Origin: Sphingobacterium sp. CZ-2
GTDB lineage: Bacteria > Bacteroidota > Bacteroidia > Sphingobacteriales > Sphingobacteriaceae
Length of the DNA: 64,000 bases
Assembly (NCBI RefSeq): GCF_004526235.1
Contig: NZ_CP038159.1
Span: 1,488,001-1,552,000, forward strand
Reading direction: 5' to 3'
Below are positions 7,960 through 17,722 of the stretch, in pieces. The position numbers and the translations under genes were made by a program. Each line of letters opens with the position of its first letter. Position 1 is the stretch's first letter. The notes under the pieces were generated by a model. That model ran no database searches. It had not been told where the DNA came from and saw only the letters and a program-made list of their open reading frames with translations.

Positions 7960-10900
7960 ATGATTCATTTCTTTGTGAACCAATCGAACACATTTTATGC
8001 TGTTCAAACCCCAAAAGTTTTATCAACCGAAGATATCTCCAAATTAAACTGGCTTTTTGGAAATGCTAAAAAACTCGACGAGCAATCGCTGAACGATTCC
8101 TTTGTTGGGCCAAGAGCAGCCATGGTTACCCCATGGAGTACGAATGCCGTTGAAATCACCCAGAACATGGGTATTGAAGGTATCATCAGGATCGAAGAAT
8201 ATCAGCCGGTGGCTGCAGATTTCAGCGATTTTGACCCGATGATTTCGCAGAAATTCTCGGCATTGACGCAGGATATGTTCAGCATTAACATCAGCCCTGA
8301 GCCGATCATGGAAATCGACGATATCGACGCATACAATAAATCCGAAGGACTTGCTTTAAGTCCGGAGGAAGTGGAATACCTGGATAAGCTGTCGGATAAA
8401 ATCGGCCGTAAATTAACGGATTCCGAAGTATTTGCCTTTTCCCAAGCGAACTCAGAACATTGTAGACATAAAATCTTCAATGGTACGTTTGTTATCGATG
8501 GTGTGGAGCAACCAACTTCGCTGTTCAAATTGATCAAGAAAACATCAGAAACAAACCCGAATGCGATTGTTTCTGCCTATAAAGATAACGTGGCTTTTGT
8601 AAAAGGTCCTCGCGTTACCCAGTTTGCACCGAAAACGGCAGACAAACCTGACTTCTACGAAGAGAAGGAATTTGATTCCGTAATCTCTGTAAAAGCAGAA
8701 ACCCATAACTTCCCAACTACGGTGGAGCCTTTCTCAGGCGCAGCGACAGGTTCGGGTGGTGAGATCCGCGACCGTTTAGCAGGTGGTCAGGGAGCTTTGC
8801 CATTGGCTGGAACAGCAATTTACATGACTGCTTATTCCCGTTTGTTGGCAGACCGCCCTTGGGAGAACGGCATGGAAGAAAGAAAATGGTTGTACCAAAC
8901 ACCAATGGACATCTTGATCAAGGCATCAAATGGTGCATCGGATTTTGGAAACAAATTCGGACAGCCATTGATCACCGGATCAGTATTGACATTCGAACAT
9001 GAAGAGGATGGCCGTAAATTAGGCTATGATAAAGTGATCATGCAGGCTGGAGGTATTGGTTATGGTAAATTGGATCAGGCCAAAAAACACGAACCGCAAG
9101 CAGGCGATAAGATCGTCATCCTTGGTGGGGAGAACTACCGTATCGGGATGGGTGGAGCTGCGGTTTCTTCCGCAGATACTGGTGCCTTTGGATCTGGTAT
9201 CGAATTGAACGCGATCCAACGTTCGAACCCTGAAATGCAGAAACGTGCTGCAAATGCCATCCGTGCATTTGTGGAATCTGATCATAACCCTATTGTTTCC
9301 ATCCATGATCACGGTGCCGGTGGACACTTGAACTGTCTATCCGAATTGGTGGAAAGTACCGGTGGATTGATCGATATGGATAAACTTCCTGTCGGTGACC
9401 CTACCCTTTCTGCGAAGGAAATCATTGGTAATGAATCCCAGGAACGTATGGGCTTGGTGATTGCCGATGAGGATATCCAAGTTCTTCAGACCGTTTCGGA
9501 AAGAGAGCGTGCTCCGATGTATACCGTTGGGGACGTGACGAACGATCACCGTTTTACTTTCCAATCGGAAAAAACGGGGGAAAAACCAATGGATTATGCA
9601 TTGGAGGATTTCTTTGGATCTTCGCCAAAGACCATCATGTCGGATAAGAAAATCGATCGTCCATATGCTGATCTTTCCTATGACGCGAAGGATGTTCCAA
9701 ATTACCTGAATCAAATATTGCAACTGGAGGCTGTAGCATCCAAAGATTGGTTAACGAATAAAGTAGACCGTTGTGTGGGTGGCCGCGTTGCTAAACAGCA
9801 GTGTACTGGTCCATTGCAATTGCCATTGAACAATGTGGGTGTAATGGCCTTGGATTATAAATCAACAGAGGGTATAGCTACTACAGTGGGACATTCGCCT
9901 TTGACGGCTTTAGTGGATCCGGTTGCTGGATCGCGTAATGCCATCGCAGAAGCTTTATCCAATATCGTCTTCGCGCCTATCCACAACAAATTGGCAGGCA
10001 TTTCCTTATCGGCAAACTGGATGTGGGCATGTAACAATGATGGGGAAGATGCACGTTTATATGAAGCAGTAAAAGGTTGTTCTGATTTTGCGATCGAATT
10101 GGGCATCAATATCCCTACGGGTAAGGATTCCTTATCGATGAAACAGAAATACCCTAATGGGGAAAACGTTATTGCTCCAGGAACGGTGATTATTTCTGCG
10201 GCAGGAAACTGTACCAATATCAATAAAGTGGTAGAGCCGGTATTGAAAAAGAATGCGGGTTCGATCTATTATATCAATCTTTCCCAGGATGCGTTCAAAT
10301 TGGGAGGATCATCTTTTGCGCAGATCTTGAATAAGATCGGTGCAGAGGTTCCTACAATCAAGGATGCGGCTTTCTTCAAGAAAGCGTTCAATGCTATTCA
10401 GGATCTGATCAATGCCGATCAGGTTGCTGCGGGTCATGATGTGGGTTCTGGTGGTTTGATCACGACCTTATTGGAAATGTGTTTTGCAGATGTGAACCTG
10501 GCAGCGGACTATGACCTTTCAGGATTGAAGGAGTCGGATACGGTTAAAGCTTTGTTCAATGAAAATAATGCGGTTGTTTTACAGGCGAAAGAGGATGCTT
10601 CTTTTGAGTCATTGTTAAAAACGGCTGGCGTTTCTTTTGTTAAAATAGGAACAGCTAAGGAAGGTTCTTCGATTTCGATTCAGAATCATACTGATGCTTT
10701 CCAATTTGATGTGGCGGAGACTAGGGATACCTGGTTCAAGACTTCGTTCTTATTGGATCAGAAGCAATCGAAAAATGGAACGGCACAAGCTCGTTTTGAT
10801 AATTATAAAAATCAACCTTTACAATATACTTTCCCAAGTCATTTTAATGGTAAGAAGCCCGTTATTGATGCTGGGAAGGCGCGTCCAAAAGCGGCTATTA

Positions 10901-11640
10901 TCCGTGAAAAAGGATCGAATTCGGAGAGAGAGATGGCAAATGCGATGTACTTGGCCGGATTTGATGTGAAGGACGTGCATATGACGGATCTGATTGCTGG
11001 TCGCGAAACCTTGGAGGATATTCAGTTCATCGGTGCAGTTGGTGGTTTCTCCAACTCGGATGTATTGGGATCGGCAAAAGGATGGGCCGGTGCTTTCCTT
11101 TACAATGAAAAGGCAAAATCGGCATTAGAGAAATTCTTCTCCCGTCCGGATACCTTATCTGTGGGGATATGTAATGGATGTCAGTTGTTCATGGAATTGG
11201 AATTGATTAATCCGAACCATGAGGTGCATGGTAAGATGTTGCATAATGATTCGCAGAAACATGAGTCGAACTTTGTTTCGGTGAAGGTACAGGAGAATAA
11301 TTCGGTGATGTTGTCAACATTGGCGGGTTCTACCCTTGGGGTATGGATTTCTCACGGAGAAGGAAAGTTTAACCTGCCTTATGGGGAAGATAAGTACCAG
11401 ATCGTAGCAAAATATGGTTATGAGGAGTATCCGCATAATCCGAATGGTTCTGATTATAATACAGCGATGATGTGTGATAGTACAGGAAGACATTTGGTGA
11501 CTATGCCACATATTGAACGTTCTACTTTCCAATGGAACTGGGCGAATTATCCAGAAGGCAGACAAGATGAGGTAACCCCTTGGTTGGAAGCTTTTGTGAA
11601 CGCAAGAAAATGGATCGAGGAGCAGAATAAGAAGGGGTAA
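7960..11640 (+). CDS. purL: Phosphoribosylformylglycinamidine synthase (single-chain)
   Basis: The 1226-residue protein is the large, fused form of FGAM synthase. It shows the expected order: a PurS-like N-terminal domain, a linker containing FSQANSEHCRHKIFNG, two AIRS-type ATP-binding halves (with KAETHNFPTTVEPFSGAATG and HDHGAGGHLNCLSEL), and a C-terminal class I glutaminase with the nucleophile Cys in GICNGCQLFMEL and a catalytic His in WISHGEGKF. It converts FGAR, ATP and glutamine to FGAM in de novo purine synthesis. The gene is divergent from the YbbR unit and is followed by a repeat-rich gap. Confidence 0.97.
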   Translation: MIHFFVNQSNTFYAVQTPKVLSTEDISKLNWLFGNAKKLDEQSLNDSFVGPRAAMVTPWSTNAVEITQNMGIEGIIRIEEYQPVAADFSDFDPMISQKFSALTQDMFSINISPEPIMEIDDIDAYNKSEGLALSPEEVEYLDKLSDKIGRKLTDSEVFAFSQANSEHCRHKIFNGTFVIDGVEQPTSLFKLIKKTSETNPNAIVSAYKDNVAFVKGPRVTQFAPKTADKPDFYEEKEFDSVISVKAETHNFPTTVEPFSGAATGSGGEIRDRLAGGQGALPLAGTAIYMTAYSRLLADRPWENGMEERKWLYQTPMDILIKASNGASDFGNKFGQPLITGSVLTFEHEEDGRKLGYDKVIMQAGGIGYGKLDQAKKHEPQAGDKIVILGGENYRIGMGGAAVSSADTGAFGSGIELNAIQRSNPEMQKRAANAIRAFVESDHNPIVSIHDHGAGGHLNCLSELVESTGGLIDMDKLPVGDPTLSAKEIIGNESQERMGLVIADEDIQVLQTVSERERAPMYTVGDVTNDHRFTFQSEKTGEKPMDYALEDFFGSSPKTIMSDKKIDRPYADLSYDAKDVPNYLNQILQLEAVASKDWLTNKVDRCVGGRVAKQQCTGPLQLPLNNVGVMALDYKSTEGIATTVGHSPLTALVDPVAGSRNAIAEALSNIVFAPIHNKLAGISLSANWMWACNNDGEDARLYEAVKGCSDFAIELGINIPTGKDSLSMKQKYPNGENVIAPGTVIISAAGNCTNINKVVEPVLKKNAGSIYYINLSQDAFKLGGSSFAQILNKIGAEVPTIKDAAFFKKAFNAIQDLINADQVAAGHDVGSGGLITTLLEMCFADVNLAADYDLSGLKESDTVKALFNENNAVVLQAKEDASFESLLKTAGVSFVKIGTAKEGSSISIQNHTDAFQFDVAETRDTWFKTSFLLDQKQSKNGTAQARFDNYKNQPLQYTFPSHFNGKKPVIDAGKARPKAAIIREKGSNSEREMANAMYLAGFDVKDVHMTDLIAGRETLEDIQFIGAVGGFSNSDVLGSAKGWAGAFLYNEKAKSALEKFFSRPDTLSVGICNGCQLFMELELINPNHEVHGKMLHNDSQKHESNFVSVKVQENNSVMLSTLAGSTLGVWISHGEGKFNLPYGEDKYQIVAKYGYEEYPHNPNGSDYNTAMMCDSTGRHLVTMPHIERSTFQWNWANYPEGRQDEVTPWLEAFVNARKWIEEQNKKG

Positions 11641-11666
11641 GGATAGGCGTGGAAACACGACTGGCC

Positions 11667-11738
11667 GTCATTGCGAGGACCATCGTCATTGCGAGGACCA
11701 TCGTCATTGCGAGGACCATCGTCATTGCGAGGACCATC
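11667..11738. repeat. Four exact tandem 18-bp units (GTCATTGCGAGGACCATC)
   Basis: Units run 11667-11684, 11685-11702, 11703-11720 and 11721-11738 without interruption, and a fifth, diverging copy begins the palindrome at 11739. The unit is the outer end of REP family A plus a short linker, so the array looks like slippage amplification of one arm. There are no spacers, so it is not a CRISPR array. Confidence 0.9.
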
Positions 11739-11811
11739 GTCATTGCGAGGAACGAAGCAATCTTTACGCTAATCGAAAGATTGCTTCGTCGTACCTCCTC
11801 GCAATGACGAT
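11739..11811. repeat. REP-like palindrome, family A, copy 1
   Basis: The left arm starts GTCATTGCGAGG and continues through GAAGCAATCTT; the right arm is its complement, ending CCTCGCAATGAC, with an extra GTACCT-type insertion in the right arm. The following GATGG complements the CCATC of the tandem units. Other family A copies lie at 42748, 44209 and 54459. It could form a long stem in RNA from either strand and may act as a terminator between purL and rlmF. Confidence 0.85.
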
Positions 11812-11864
11812 GGCCTGGCAATCACCCGAATACCCAATGACTACATAATTTGTCATATTAAACA

Positions 11865-12755
11865 ATGGAAAAAAAAATTAAGAATCTACATCCACGCAAT
11901 AAATTCAATCAAGAGTACGATTTCATCCCTTTGATAAAACGTGTCCCTGAACTCAAGAAACAGCTTATCAAAACCCCAGACGACCGTACTAGTCTTGATT
12001 TCAGAGATCCAAAATCCGTGTTCCTATTGAACAAGGCCCTTTTGGAATCCTCCTACGACCTTCGTGGTTGGGAAATCCTGGAAAACAGCCTTTGCCCATC
12101 CATCCCTGGACGTTTGAATTACATCCATTACTTAGCAGACCTATTCAAAGCTCGTCCTGGAAAACCGGTTCGTGTATTGGATGTTGGTACAGGTTCATCA
12201 GTAATCTATCCTTTATTAGGCGCGAAGGAATATGGTTGGCATTTTGTAGGATCAGAAGTTCACAAACCATCGATCCAACAGGCCAAGAACATCCTGGCAA
12301 AAAATCCGGAATTCCGCCAAACCATAGAACTAAGAGAACAAAAGAATCCAGATTTGATCCTAAAAGGGATCATCCATGCTGGAGAATATTTTGATGCCAT
12401 CATGTGCAACCCTCCTTTCTATAAATCAAGAGAGGACTATGAAAAGACGGTTACCAAAAAGAACAGTAAACTGCATCAAACATCCGAAGACCTATCTACC
12501 AATTTCAAAGGTTTAGATAATGAATTATGGGTAGCGGGAGGTGAAAAAAAATTCATCAGCCAGTTGATCTATGAAAGCATCGAACTGAAAGATCAAATCG
12601 GCATTTGCACAACCTTGGTTTCTAATAAGGAAAACATCAAACCTCTTCGAGCTATCCTCGAATACCATAAAATTCAGGATATCAAAGTGACGACCATGCA
12701 ACAGGGCAATAAGATCAGTAGGATCTTATCCTGGAAATTGAGCGGATCGAAATAA
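11865..12755 (+). CDS. rlmF: 23S rRNA (adenine-1618-N6)-methyltransferase
   Basis: The 296-residue protein contains the SAM-binding motif VLDVGTGSSVIYPLLG and the N6-adenine methyltransferase catalytic motif MCNPPFYKS. The N-terminal HPRNKFNQEYDF segment and the overall length fit RlmF (YbiN). It methylates A1618 of 23S rRNA (E. coli numbering). It is a single gene, followed 31 nt later by a strong terminator. RlmF is widespread in Bacteroidota. Confidence 0.93.
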   Translation: MEKKIKNLHPRNKFNQEYDFIPLIKRVPELKKQLIKTPDDRTSLDFRDPKSVFLLNKALLESSYDLRGWEILENSLCPSIPGRLNYIHYLADLFKARPGKPVRVLDVGTGSSVIYPLLGAKEYGWHFVGSEVHKPSIQQAKNILAKNPEFRQTIELREQKNPDLILKGIIHAGEYFDAIMCNPPFYKSREDYEKTVTKKNSKLHQTSEDLSTNFKGLDNELWVAGGEKKFISQLIYESIELKDQIGICTTLVSNKENIKPLRAILEYHKIQDIKVTTMQQGNKISRILSWKLSGSK

Positions 12756-12786
12756 GAAATTGAACAAAATAAAGAGCGGAGCGTCA

Positions 12787-12822
12787 AAAAAAGGTTTATG
12801 AAGGAATTCATAAACCTTTTTT
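12787..12822 (+). terminator. Rho-independent terminator after rlmF
   Basis: A perfect 14-bp stem AAAAAAGGTTTATG / CATAAACCTTTTTT encloses an 8-nt loop and ends in a T-tract. It lies 31 nt after the rlmF stop and isolates the long leader of the following SusCD operon. Confidence 0.9.
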
Positions 12823-13274
12823 GTTACATTGACCCTAATACCTGTTTAAACGCTGATACTTAAGCACTACGAATCTTCACATTTTTTTTACAAAAATTTT
12901 GCTAAAACGATTTTAATTTTTAAATTCGTTATAACCATTATATAATTTAAAACAAAAACAGTCACCATCATGAACCTATTTTTTCCAAAAATTATCGTCA
13001 ATTTCTATAGACCTTAATAAGTCTACTGAAAATTTGTTGGCCAAAACCTAGGTATAAGCTAACAAACCTTTACCAAACTACTTGCTAAATCGTTTTTTAC
13101 AAGACGACTAGCACCTTATTGCCCTATTTGAACCTCAAATATTAACCTTTAGACAAACCAACATATGATTACACAACGACACAAGCCAAAACTGAAAACT
13201 TAGCCGGAAACCAAATTTTAGCTAATAGCTCTTCAATTAAACCTTATTTAATAACCAATAAAAAGCTCTACATT
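12823..13274 (+). promoter_or_regulatory. Long upstream/leader region of the SusCD lipoprotein operon
   Basis: About 450 bp separate the rlmF terminator from the first SusC-like gene, the longest gap that is neither IS nor REP sequence. It is AT-rich. A near-perfect 11-bp inverted repeat with a 3-nt loop spans 12906-12930 (AACGATTTTAA / TTAAATTCGTT) and could be an operator. A 15-codon ORF starts at 12970. I found no good TAnnTTTG element, which may mean that an alternative sigma factor or an activator is needed. No sigma/anti-sigma pair, SusR or hybrid two-component gene lies next to the operon. Confidence 0.4.
12970..13017 (+). CDS. Possible 15-residue leader peptide
   Basis: ATG at 12970 opens MNLFFPKIIVNFYRP and stops with TAA at 13015-13017, 257 nt before the SusC gene. 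The peptide is hydrophobic and aromatic with a Tyr-Arg-Pro end. Short ORFs occur by chance in AT-rich leaders; the case for it rests only on its position ahead of a tightly regulated type of operon. No ribosome-binding site is clear. Confidence 0.2.
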   Translation: MNLFFPKIIVNFYRP

Positions 13275-16199
13275 ATGAGTGTAAAATGGAAGTTTAAATC
13301 GTTAATGATTTTGACTCTCTTATCTGCCCAAATGGCGGATGCCGATGAGTTGAATGAGTTTTTCGTTGATAAACAAGACACTAGCCAAACCGACACGGTA
13401 CCCGAGTTGAGAGCCGTTTACCGCTTTGATCAAGCCAACAACAAGGTGGGCTCCATCAAGAATATTTCCTTGATCACCGCCCATAGCCTTCCGCAATTAA
13501 TCAAAGGGGAACTACCAGGTGTCTATGTTTCGGAATCCAATGGGGAACCCGGAACCAGCCAGCAGATGTTTGTCCGCGGCCTCAACAAACCCATCTTTAC
13601 CAATCGGGATATCTATAGTACCCAACCCCTCATCGTATTGGATGGAGTTCCCCAAATTGGAGAACATCCCTTTTCCTTTGATATCCAAAATTATGATGTG
13701 GAAAGAATTGGTCCTGAAAACAACCTATTGACCACCTTCGACATCGATAACATCGAAAGCATTGTGGTACACAAGGATTTGGCCACCTTGGCGAAATACG
13801 GCCCTATAGGTGTCAATGGTGTTATTGAAATCACCTCCAAAAAAAGCCTAGGACCAGATAAAAAAAGAATCTCCGTAAACAGTTATGGGGGATTTTCTGC
13901 AAGACCTGCTGTAACCACGATCAATGGTTCCTATGAAAATGCTTTCCGTAAGCAATTTTATGATCTTTTTACTACCAATGGCCGATATAATGAGGATGAT
14001 GTTTACCCCATTTATTTAAGTGATTCGTTGAACAACAATTATTTCGGGCCCTCCAATTGGTCAGATAGTTATTACCACAATGGTTATAATTATGGTGCGA
14101 ATGCTACCGTTGCCGGAGGTGGAAACCGCTCCAATTTCCAATTCAACCTGGGCACCATCCAAAATGGCGGTACAGCTGAGGATACTGAATTCGATAAACT
14201 GAATGCACGGTTCTATCTTAACCTTCGCCCTTTCAATTGGTTGGTTTTCGAAACCTTGGTCAATGTGAACCGACTCAATAGGGATAGGAATAAAAATCTC
14301 CGCAACCGTTACGCCATGATGGGGTACTTCCCAGATCTTGGTGCTCCCATATCACCCAATAAAGAGGTATATGATAAATACCTAGACGAATTCGACAAAA
14401 GCTTCGATAATAATTTCAACAACTTGTTGGGCGGATTTTTCGGATTGCAGTTCAATGTGGACAGGTTACGGTTCAAGACCAAATTCGGAATCGACTACAA
14501 CGAGGGATACCGCGATCTTTTCTACCCGAGTACCATTTTGGAGTCCAATAACTTTGCTTCCAATTATTACGGCTATAACCAACGTATCCTTATCGATAAT
14601 ACCTTGGTCTATGATTTCCAAAACGACGCGAACTACTTCTATTTTGAAGCTGGCAATTCCTTTACATGGGATGTCTTTAAATACAATTATGCTTATGCCT
14701 TTAAAGGTGTAAATGATTACATAAAGATCAATTTATTAGGAGGAGACCAGAATTCCAGTGTGTTTCCAAAACAATTGATCTATAAATTCTTGGACAGGAC
14801 CCGTCACAATATGATTTCGGTGTATGGTAAAGGTTCCTATACCTACGATAATACCTATACCGCATCCTTGATGCTTCGTTATGACGGATCTTCGAATGCC
14901 CAACCTACCGCACGATGGTTCTTCTCGCCTACCTTATCCTTGGGTTGGAATGCGAAGAACAGCCTAATGGCCGACAACGAACAGATCAGCCAATTGAATT
15001 TTCGTGCTTCGGTAGGGCGTTTAGGAATCTACAACATGTACGATAATTATTCCCAAGGACCAAGCTATACTGCACAGATCGGCTATACCGGAAACATGAT
15101 CGTCCCTAGTTACAATGCCTTCGCTGCCTTGGTAAGACCCTATGAAGTGGGCTGGGTAGGATACGATATCCCTTGGAGCTATATGGATGAAGTCAATATT
15201 GGGATGGATCTTGGTTTACAGCAAAACAAACTTCAGTTCAGTCTGGATGCCTATGTTCGGGATACCAAAGATCAATTGGTGATGCTTCCCGGCAAAAGAG
15301 ATTTCGGATATAAATACCAATACGAAAGTGGATTGGATGTGCGAAATATGGGCGTGGACCTGGGGATCAGTGGAGATATCATCAACAAAAGCCAACTTTC
15401 TTGGAATTCTGGGATTATCCTAGGTTTTAATACCAACAAGATCTTGGCTCTGCCAAATGGACTGGATGAGGTAGCCGTGGACAACCGCTTATTAAAAGTA
15501 GGTGAACGAGTGGATGCTTTCTGGTTATTGGAGAACCAAGGGATCTATCTGACCGATAATGATGTTCCACAGCAGTCGGGTCAGTTACTGACCTATCGTG
15601 CTATCGATCTAAAAGCTGGAGATCCTATCTGGAAAGACCAGAATGGTGATTTCAACATCGATGATGAAGACCGGATCGTGAAAGGAAACATTATCCCTAA
15701 AGTATCTGGTAGCTGGAACAATAGCCTACGATATAACAATTTCGACCTAAACCTTAATTTTTATTTCAACCTGGGTAGAAGTATCATGAACCAAGAAATG
15801 TCCAACCGCTTCAATTTCATTGAAAATGAAAATGCTCGGGAGATCGATGCGATCAAAGAGATCACTTATTGGGAGAAAAGAGGCGATTACAGCAAATATC
15901 CGCTCTATAATCCATGGAGTTCGGTGAGTCCTTATCAGGTCAATCAATCCCTATTCTTGGAAAATGGATCCTTCGTCAAGTTGCGGACTGTTTCCCTTGG
16001 TTACAACATGAAGGATGTTTTGAGCAGCAAGTACAGCAAGAAAATGGATCTGTATGTCTATCTGTCTGCCAACAACCTTTTGACTTTATCGCCTTATTCA
16101 GGTCGGGATCCGGAGTTAGTTAATTATTTAGGTTATGACTTAGGTTATTCGCTTCCTTTGCCGAAAACCTTTGCTCTAGGCTTCAAACTTAATTTATAA
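13275..16199 (+). CDS. SusC-like TonB-dependent receptor (first pair)
   Basis: The 974-residue protein has a signal peptide (MSVKWKFKSLMILTLLSAQMADAD) and a plug domain containing the SusC-type motifs GVYVSESNGEPGTSQQMFVRG, PLIVLDGVP and VNGVIEITSKK. A beta-barrel follows and ends LPKTFALGFKLNL. The N-terminal carboxypeptidase-regulatory-like domain that most SusC proteins carry is missing: only ~50 residues precede the plug. It would transport a ligand delivered by the SusD partner whose gene begins 6 nt downstream. It is the first gene of a ten-gene unit. Confidence 0.92.
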   Translation: MSVKWKFKSLMILTLLSAQMADADELNEFFVDKQDTSQTDTVPELRAVYRFDQANNKVGSIKNISLITAHSLPQLIKGELPGVYVSESNGEPGTSQQMFVRGLNKPIFTNRDIYSTQPLIVLDGVPQIGEHPFSFDIQNYDVERIGPENNLLTTFDIDNIESIVVHKDLATLAKYGPIGVNGVIEITSKKSLGPDKKRISVNSYGGFSARPAVTTINGSYENAFRKQFYDLFTTNGRYNEDDVYPIYLSDSLNNNYFGPSNWSDSYYHNGYNYGANATVAGGGNRSNFQFNLGTIQNGGTAEDTEFDKLNARFYLNLRPFNWLVFETLVNVNRLNRDRNKNLRNRYAMMGYFPDLGAPISPNKEVYDKYLDEFDKSFDNNFNNLLGGFFGLQFNVDRLRFKTKFGIDYNEGYRDLFYPSTILESNNFASNYYGYNQRILIDNTLVYDFQNDANYFYFEAGNSFTWDVFKYNYAYAFKGVNDYIKINLLGGDQNSSVFPKQLIYKFLDRTRHNMISVYGKGSYTYDNTYTASLMLRYDGSSNAQPTARWFFSPTLSLGWNAKNSLMADNEQISQLNFRASVGRLGIYNMYDNYSQGPSYTAQIGYTGNMIVPSYNAFAALVRPYEVGWVGYDIPWSYMDEVNIGMDLGLQQNKLQFSLDAYVRDTKDQLVMLPGKRDFGYKYQYESGLDVRNMGVDLGISGDIINKSQLSWNSGIILGFNTNKILALPNGLDEVAVDNRLLKVGERVDAFWLLENQGIYLTDNDVPQQSGQLLTYRAIDLKAGDPIWKDQNGDFNIDDEDRIVKGNIIPKVSGSWNNSLRYNNFDLNLNFYFNLGRSIMNQEMSNRFNFIENENAREIDAIKEITYWEKRGDYSKYPLYNPWSSVSPYQVNQSLFLENGSFVKLRTVSLGYNMKDVLSSKYSKKMDLYVYLSANNLLTLSPYSGRDPELVNYLGYDLGYSLPLPKTFALGFKLNL

Positions 16200-16205
16200 C
16201 CCGTT

Positions 16206-17711
16206 ATGAAAAGATTATTATTTATTATTCTGATATCATCTTTAACCCTAACATCCTGCAAAAAGATGTTAGATATAGACTCCAGTCGCTTGGTTTCTGA
16301 AGAGAACATGTGGTTAAAATTAGAGGATTCCAGAGCAGCGTTGATGGGGGTTTATGGATTGACAAAAGCCGCCCTGAATGATCATAATGCCCATTGGCTT
16401 TATGGTGAAGTTCGCTCCGGCGATTTCAGCATTCCGATTCGTCAAGATCTGAAAGCCATCAGTAGCCATAACCTATCCCCTTCTTACGGAGTAATGGAAG
16501 ACCTTAAAAGCTGGCGGAGATTCTATGCGGTTATCAATGCGGCTAATATCTTTATTGAACGTGTTCCGGAGGTTTTGGCGAATGATAAACGCTATACCGA
16601 TAACAATATGGTGGTGGATGTAGCGCAAGCTCGCTTTCTAAGGGCCTTTGCCTATTTTTATATGGTTCGGATCTGGGGCGATGTGCCATTGATCACGTCC
16701 TCTCAGGAAGGAAAGTTTACCGATGCTCCTCGTGAAGACCAATTCAAGGTTTTGGCCTGGGTTCAGCAGGAGTTGGAAGCTGCCGCTGCAGATCTTCCTT
16801 ATCGTTATTCTGTTAATGACCCACAGCAGATCGGAAATTATTACAATGAAGCACCGTCTCGCTGGGACGGTGCATTGGCCAGAAAATTAACGGCTTATGC
16901 CCTATTGGCGCATGTGGCCGCTTGGCAGAGCAATTATCCTGATGCAGCAACCTATTCCAAATTTGTTGTCGATAATTATGGCAAAGCAGGCATGGGATTG
17001 ATCCCTTCAGAAACCCTCTCGGCTGCAAATGGCTTTTTCTACGATAAAAACAGTAACCAATTACTGGGCTTCGGTCATGTGTACAACCATGTGGAAGGTT
17101 CCTTCACCGGACATATCGAAGAATTGACCTTGGCAACACCGGTGGTGGATAAGACCATTCCAGATATGTTCCTTCCGAAGGATAAAATCCTTCAGTATTT
17201 CAATGAGGCCAATGACCAACGATTCAGTGCAGATACTTTGGGGAATCCTACGTCTGAAAACTATTTCAGGAACTTCAATGGTCGCTATCCCATCTTCAGC
17301 AAAATCAAGTGTATCCTTGGTGGTGTAACCAACCCAACTTTCCGTTTGTTCTCGAGTGCTACGGTCTTTACGCGTCTTGAAGATATTTACTTATTACGTG
17401 CGGAATCATTAGCGGTATTGGGCGAAACCAATGGCGCCATCGATCTGCTGAACACGCTGCGGGAAAGAAGAGGTCTCGCCAAGTATGCCTTTGAGAAAAA
17501 TGGTGAATTGGTGGATGCGATCTTCCATGAACGGAACAGAGAGTTGATGGGAGAAGGTCATCGATGGTATGACTTGATTCGATATAGCCGCCTAAAGAAT
17601 GACAATTCGCCGATCAACCAGATGATTCGAGCAAACGCCATTTATTGGCCAATTGCGAAAGATGTACTGGCACAGAACAGCAAGTTAACCCAAAATGAGT
17701 ACTGGAAATAA
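16206..17711 (+). CDS. SusD/RagB-like surface lipoprotein (first pair)
   Basis: The 501-residue product has a lipoprotein signal ending LTLTSC with Cys18 as the lipidation site. It carries the SusD N-terminal signature (VAQARFLRAFAYFYMVRIWGDVP) and the C-terminal RagB/SusD motif (DAIFHERNRELMGEGHRWYDL). SusD proteins form the lid over the SusC barrel and bind the ligand at the cell surface. It starts 6 nt after its SusC gene. The ligand cannot be predicted. Confidence 0.93.
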   Translation: MKRLLFIILISSLTLTSCKKMLDIDSSRLVSEENMWLKLEDSRAALMGVYGLTKAALNDHNAHWLYGEVRSGDFSIPIRQDLKAISSHNLSPSYGVMEDLKSWRRFYAVINAANIFIERVPEVLANDKRYTDNNMVVDVAQARFLRAFAYFYMVRIWGDVPLITSSQEGKFTDAPREDQFKVLAWVQQELEAAAADLPYRYSVNDPQQIGNYYNEAPSRWDGALARKLTAYALLAHVAAWQSNYPDAATYSKFVVDNYGKAGMGLIPSETLSAANGFFYDKNSNQLLGFGHVYNHVEGSFTGHIEELTLATPVVDKTIPDMFLPKDKILQYFNEANDQRFSADTLGNPTSENYFRNFNGRYPIFSKIKCILGGVTNPTFRLFSSATVFTRLEDIYLLRAESLAVLGETNGAIDLLNTLRERRGLAKYAFEKNGELVDAIFHERNRELMGEGHRWYDLIRYSRLKNDNSPINQMIRANAIYWPIAKDVLAQNSKLTQNEYWK

Positions 17712-17722
17712 TAAGAAGCATC

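Noticed and set aside
9855..10223. Long antisense frames within purL
   Set aside because: They are opposite-strand shadows of a well-conserved gene and show no recognisable motif or ribosome-binding site.
11667..11738. Possible CRISPR array
   Set aside because: The 18-bp units are contiguous with no spacers and derive from a REP palindrome; no cas genes are nearby.
11522..11821. Minus-strand frame encoding repeated MTMVLA units
   Set aside because: It is a translation of the 18-bp tandem REP units and overlaps the end of purL; no start signal or family resemblance supports a gene.
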